64,000 bases of DNA from Calditrichia bacterium (GTDB lineage: Bacteria > Calditrichota > Calditrichia > RBG-13-44-9 > J075), in the NCBI GenBank assembly GCA_028284905.1, contig JANQQU010000073.1, positions 124,001-188,000 of the forward strand, written 5' to 3'. Every line of letters begins with the position of its first letter. The first letter of the stretch is position 1. The translations under genes were made by a program, and so were the position numbers. Of the stretch, positions 62,992-64,000 are shown in pieces. A model generated the notes under the pieces. That model was not told the DNA's origin, made no database searches, and worked only from the letters and a program-made list of their open reading frames with translations.

Positions 62992-64000
62992 TCAGGAATT
63001 ACGAATTTGATCCACGGCTGCAATAACCTGGGAAAGATTATTATCCCAGGTACGTTCCGCCCGCACCCAACGGCTGGCGGTCTCCCCCATCTCCTTAGAG
63101 ACTGTCGGTTGATCGATCAGCTGTTTCAAAACTTTTGCAAGTCCGGGAATATCTCCCGCTTCGAAAAGCAATCCGGTTTCCCCGGATTTAATCAGTTTTT
63201 CAACCTGTCCAATGCGGGCGCCGACCACCGGCTTTTTCATAATCATGTATTCGAAGATTTTAATCGGGGAGAAATAGAAATTGTCGTTGGGAATATACGG
63301 CGCGGCAGTAATATCCATGGCATCGATATAGCGGGGAATATCATCATGTTGAATTTTGCCGGTGAAAGTTACCGCCGATTGCAATTGATGTTCTGCGGTA
63401 TAGGCTTCCAGCGCCTCCCGGCGGGGACCATCACCAACGATTAACAAGTGGATATTATCGTAAGATGAACGCAGTTGCTGAAAAGCTTCCAGCAAGGTTT
63501 TTGTGCCGTGCCAGGGTTTCAGGCTGCCGACAAATCCGATCACGGTTTTGTTGCCGAGGTTATATTTTTCCCGCACGTCCGCATCATTTTCTGATATTGT
63601 AAAGCGCCAGGGATCTACGCCATTCGGTAACACAGTCACCCGCTCATCCGGGACACCATTGGTTACCAGGAAAGATTTAAGCTCGTCAGAAACCACCATA
63701 GCTCGATCGGTCTCCCGATAAATTTGCAGCTCCATATCATGGGCCATGTCTTTCATTTCCAGGCCGCGCATCTTTTCCTGTTCATACGCCAGCGGGGCAT
63801 TTACTTCTAGAATATGAGGAATCCCCAGCTCGCGGGCGAGGAGAATACCGGCGCGGCTGAAGAGGGTATATCGTTCATAAATAAAATCGATACGACGTGC
63901 TTTCAAATCCTCTAAAACGGTATCCTGCAAGGAGAGATTATAAAGCAGATTGCGCACTTCCTGACGCAGGCGGGAATCCTGGCCAAAAAACAAGTCCAAC
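62992..64000 (-). CDS. Glycosyltransferase family 4, N terminus cut by window edge
   Basis: At least 335 residues visible; the frame is open to the window end (a TTG at 63999 is not a credible start), so the first glycine-rich loop is missing. Visible GT-B features: 'RIDFIYERYTLFSRAGILLARELGIPHILEVNAPLAYE' region (acceptor-domain strand, cited in pieces), 'GFVGSLKPWHGTKTLLEAF', 'LIVGDGPRREALEAY' and the EX7E-like motif 'FSPIKIFEYMIMKKPVVGA'. Cytoplasmic glycosyltransferase acting in the same pathway as its neighbour. More of the cluster probably lies beyond the window. Confidence 0.9.
   Translation of the reverse strand, partial: LDLFFGQDSRLRQEVRNLLYNLSLQDTVLEDLKARRIDFIYERYTLFSRAGILLARELGIPHILEVNAPLAYEQEKMRGLEMKDMAHDMELQIYRETDRAMVVSDELKSFLVTNGVPDERVTVLPNGVDPWRFTISENDADVREKYNLGNKTVIGFVGSLKPWHGTKTLLEAFQQLRSSYDNIHLLIVGDGPRREALEAYTAEHQLQSAVTFTGKIQHDDIPRYIDAMDITAAPYIPNDNFYFSPIKIFEYMIMKKPVVGARIGQVEKLIKSGETGLLFEAGDIPGLAKVLKQLIDQPTVSKEMGETASRWVRAERTWDNNLSQVIAAVDQIRNS

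Overview
The window is a contiguous stretch of bacterial chromosome of moderate G+C, with no phage, transposon, tRNA, rRNA or CRISPR signal. The likely source is a Gram-negative member of the FCB group, perhaps a Calditrichota/KSB1-type lineage. Three large exported proteins end in the 'YPNPFNP' C-terminal sorting domain typical of type IX secretion (genes ending at 8536 and 22031, and the minus-strand phytase at 51323-52732). Lipoproteins, a DUF5686 outer-membrane-type protein and a TolC/MacB exporter fit an outer-membrane organism. The phylum assignment is inference, since no rRNA is present.

Layout. 1-3.2 kb: two exported peptidases on the minus strand (an S9 peptidase cut by the window edge and an M28 lipoprotein). 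3.5-8.5 kb: a plus-strand operon of a beta-propeller lipoprotein with a heme-less cytochrome-like domain, a pentaheme cytochrome c lipoprotein and an FG-GAP/VCBS sorted protein. 8.7-10.6 kb: macrodomain protein and MFS carrier. 10.7-18.1 kb, minus: methyltransferase, a beta-lactamase-like/VanX-like fusion lipoprotein, a membrane protein, an M1 metallopeptidase and an HD hydrolase. 18.4-22 kb: a 1223-residue Asp-box propeller/P-domain protein. 22.2-23.5 kb: a fructosamine-kinase/LMW-phosphatase pair, probably protein deglycation. 24.6-29.2 kb: a four-gene plus operon led by an SCP2 domain fused to an R2-like ligand-binding oxidase, then an anchored EEP-fold hydrolase, a DDAH-like amidinohydrolase and a PfkB kinase. 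29.3-38.5 kb: DNA polymerase II, DUF5686 protein and a hybrid histidine kinase. 38.6-45.3 kb, minus: kelch lipoprotein, a MacB-type tripartite efflux operon and a DUF5666 protein.

45.5-64 kb is entirely minus strand. In transcription order it holds two GT4 glycosyltransferases, a phosphotransferase-like protein, a two-component system, an HPr-kinase-like protein coupled to a divergent RtcB, a small helical protein, a formyltransferase-fold enzyme, a sorted beta-propeller phytase, two overlapping ABC exporter half-transporters and a second phosphotransferase-like protein. The two phosphotransferase-like proteins share replacement of the catalytic Asp (HGT instead of HGD). I read the region as an accessory cell-surface glycan or modified-metabolite locus, but the product cannot be named from sequence.

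Many gene 3' ends carry hairpins. Some are ordinary terminators; others are built from iterated short words (GTTCGTT, GTTCAGA, GGAATTC, GGGAATT, CCGCGAAA) that begin at or just after the stop codon. The strongest candidate for something new is the SCP2-R2lox fusion and its operon, followed by the HprK-like/RtcB pair with the two HGT-motif kinase-fold proteins.
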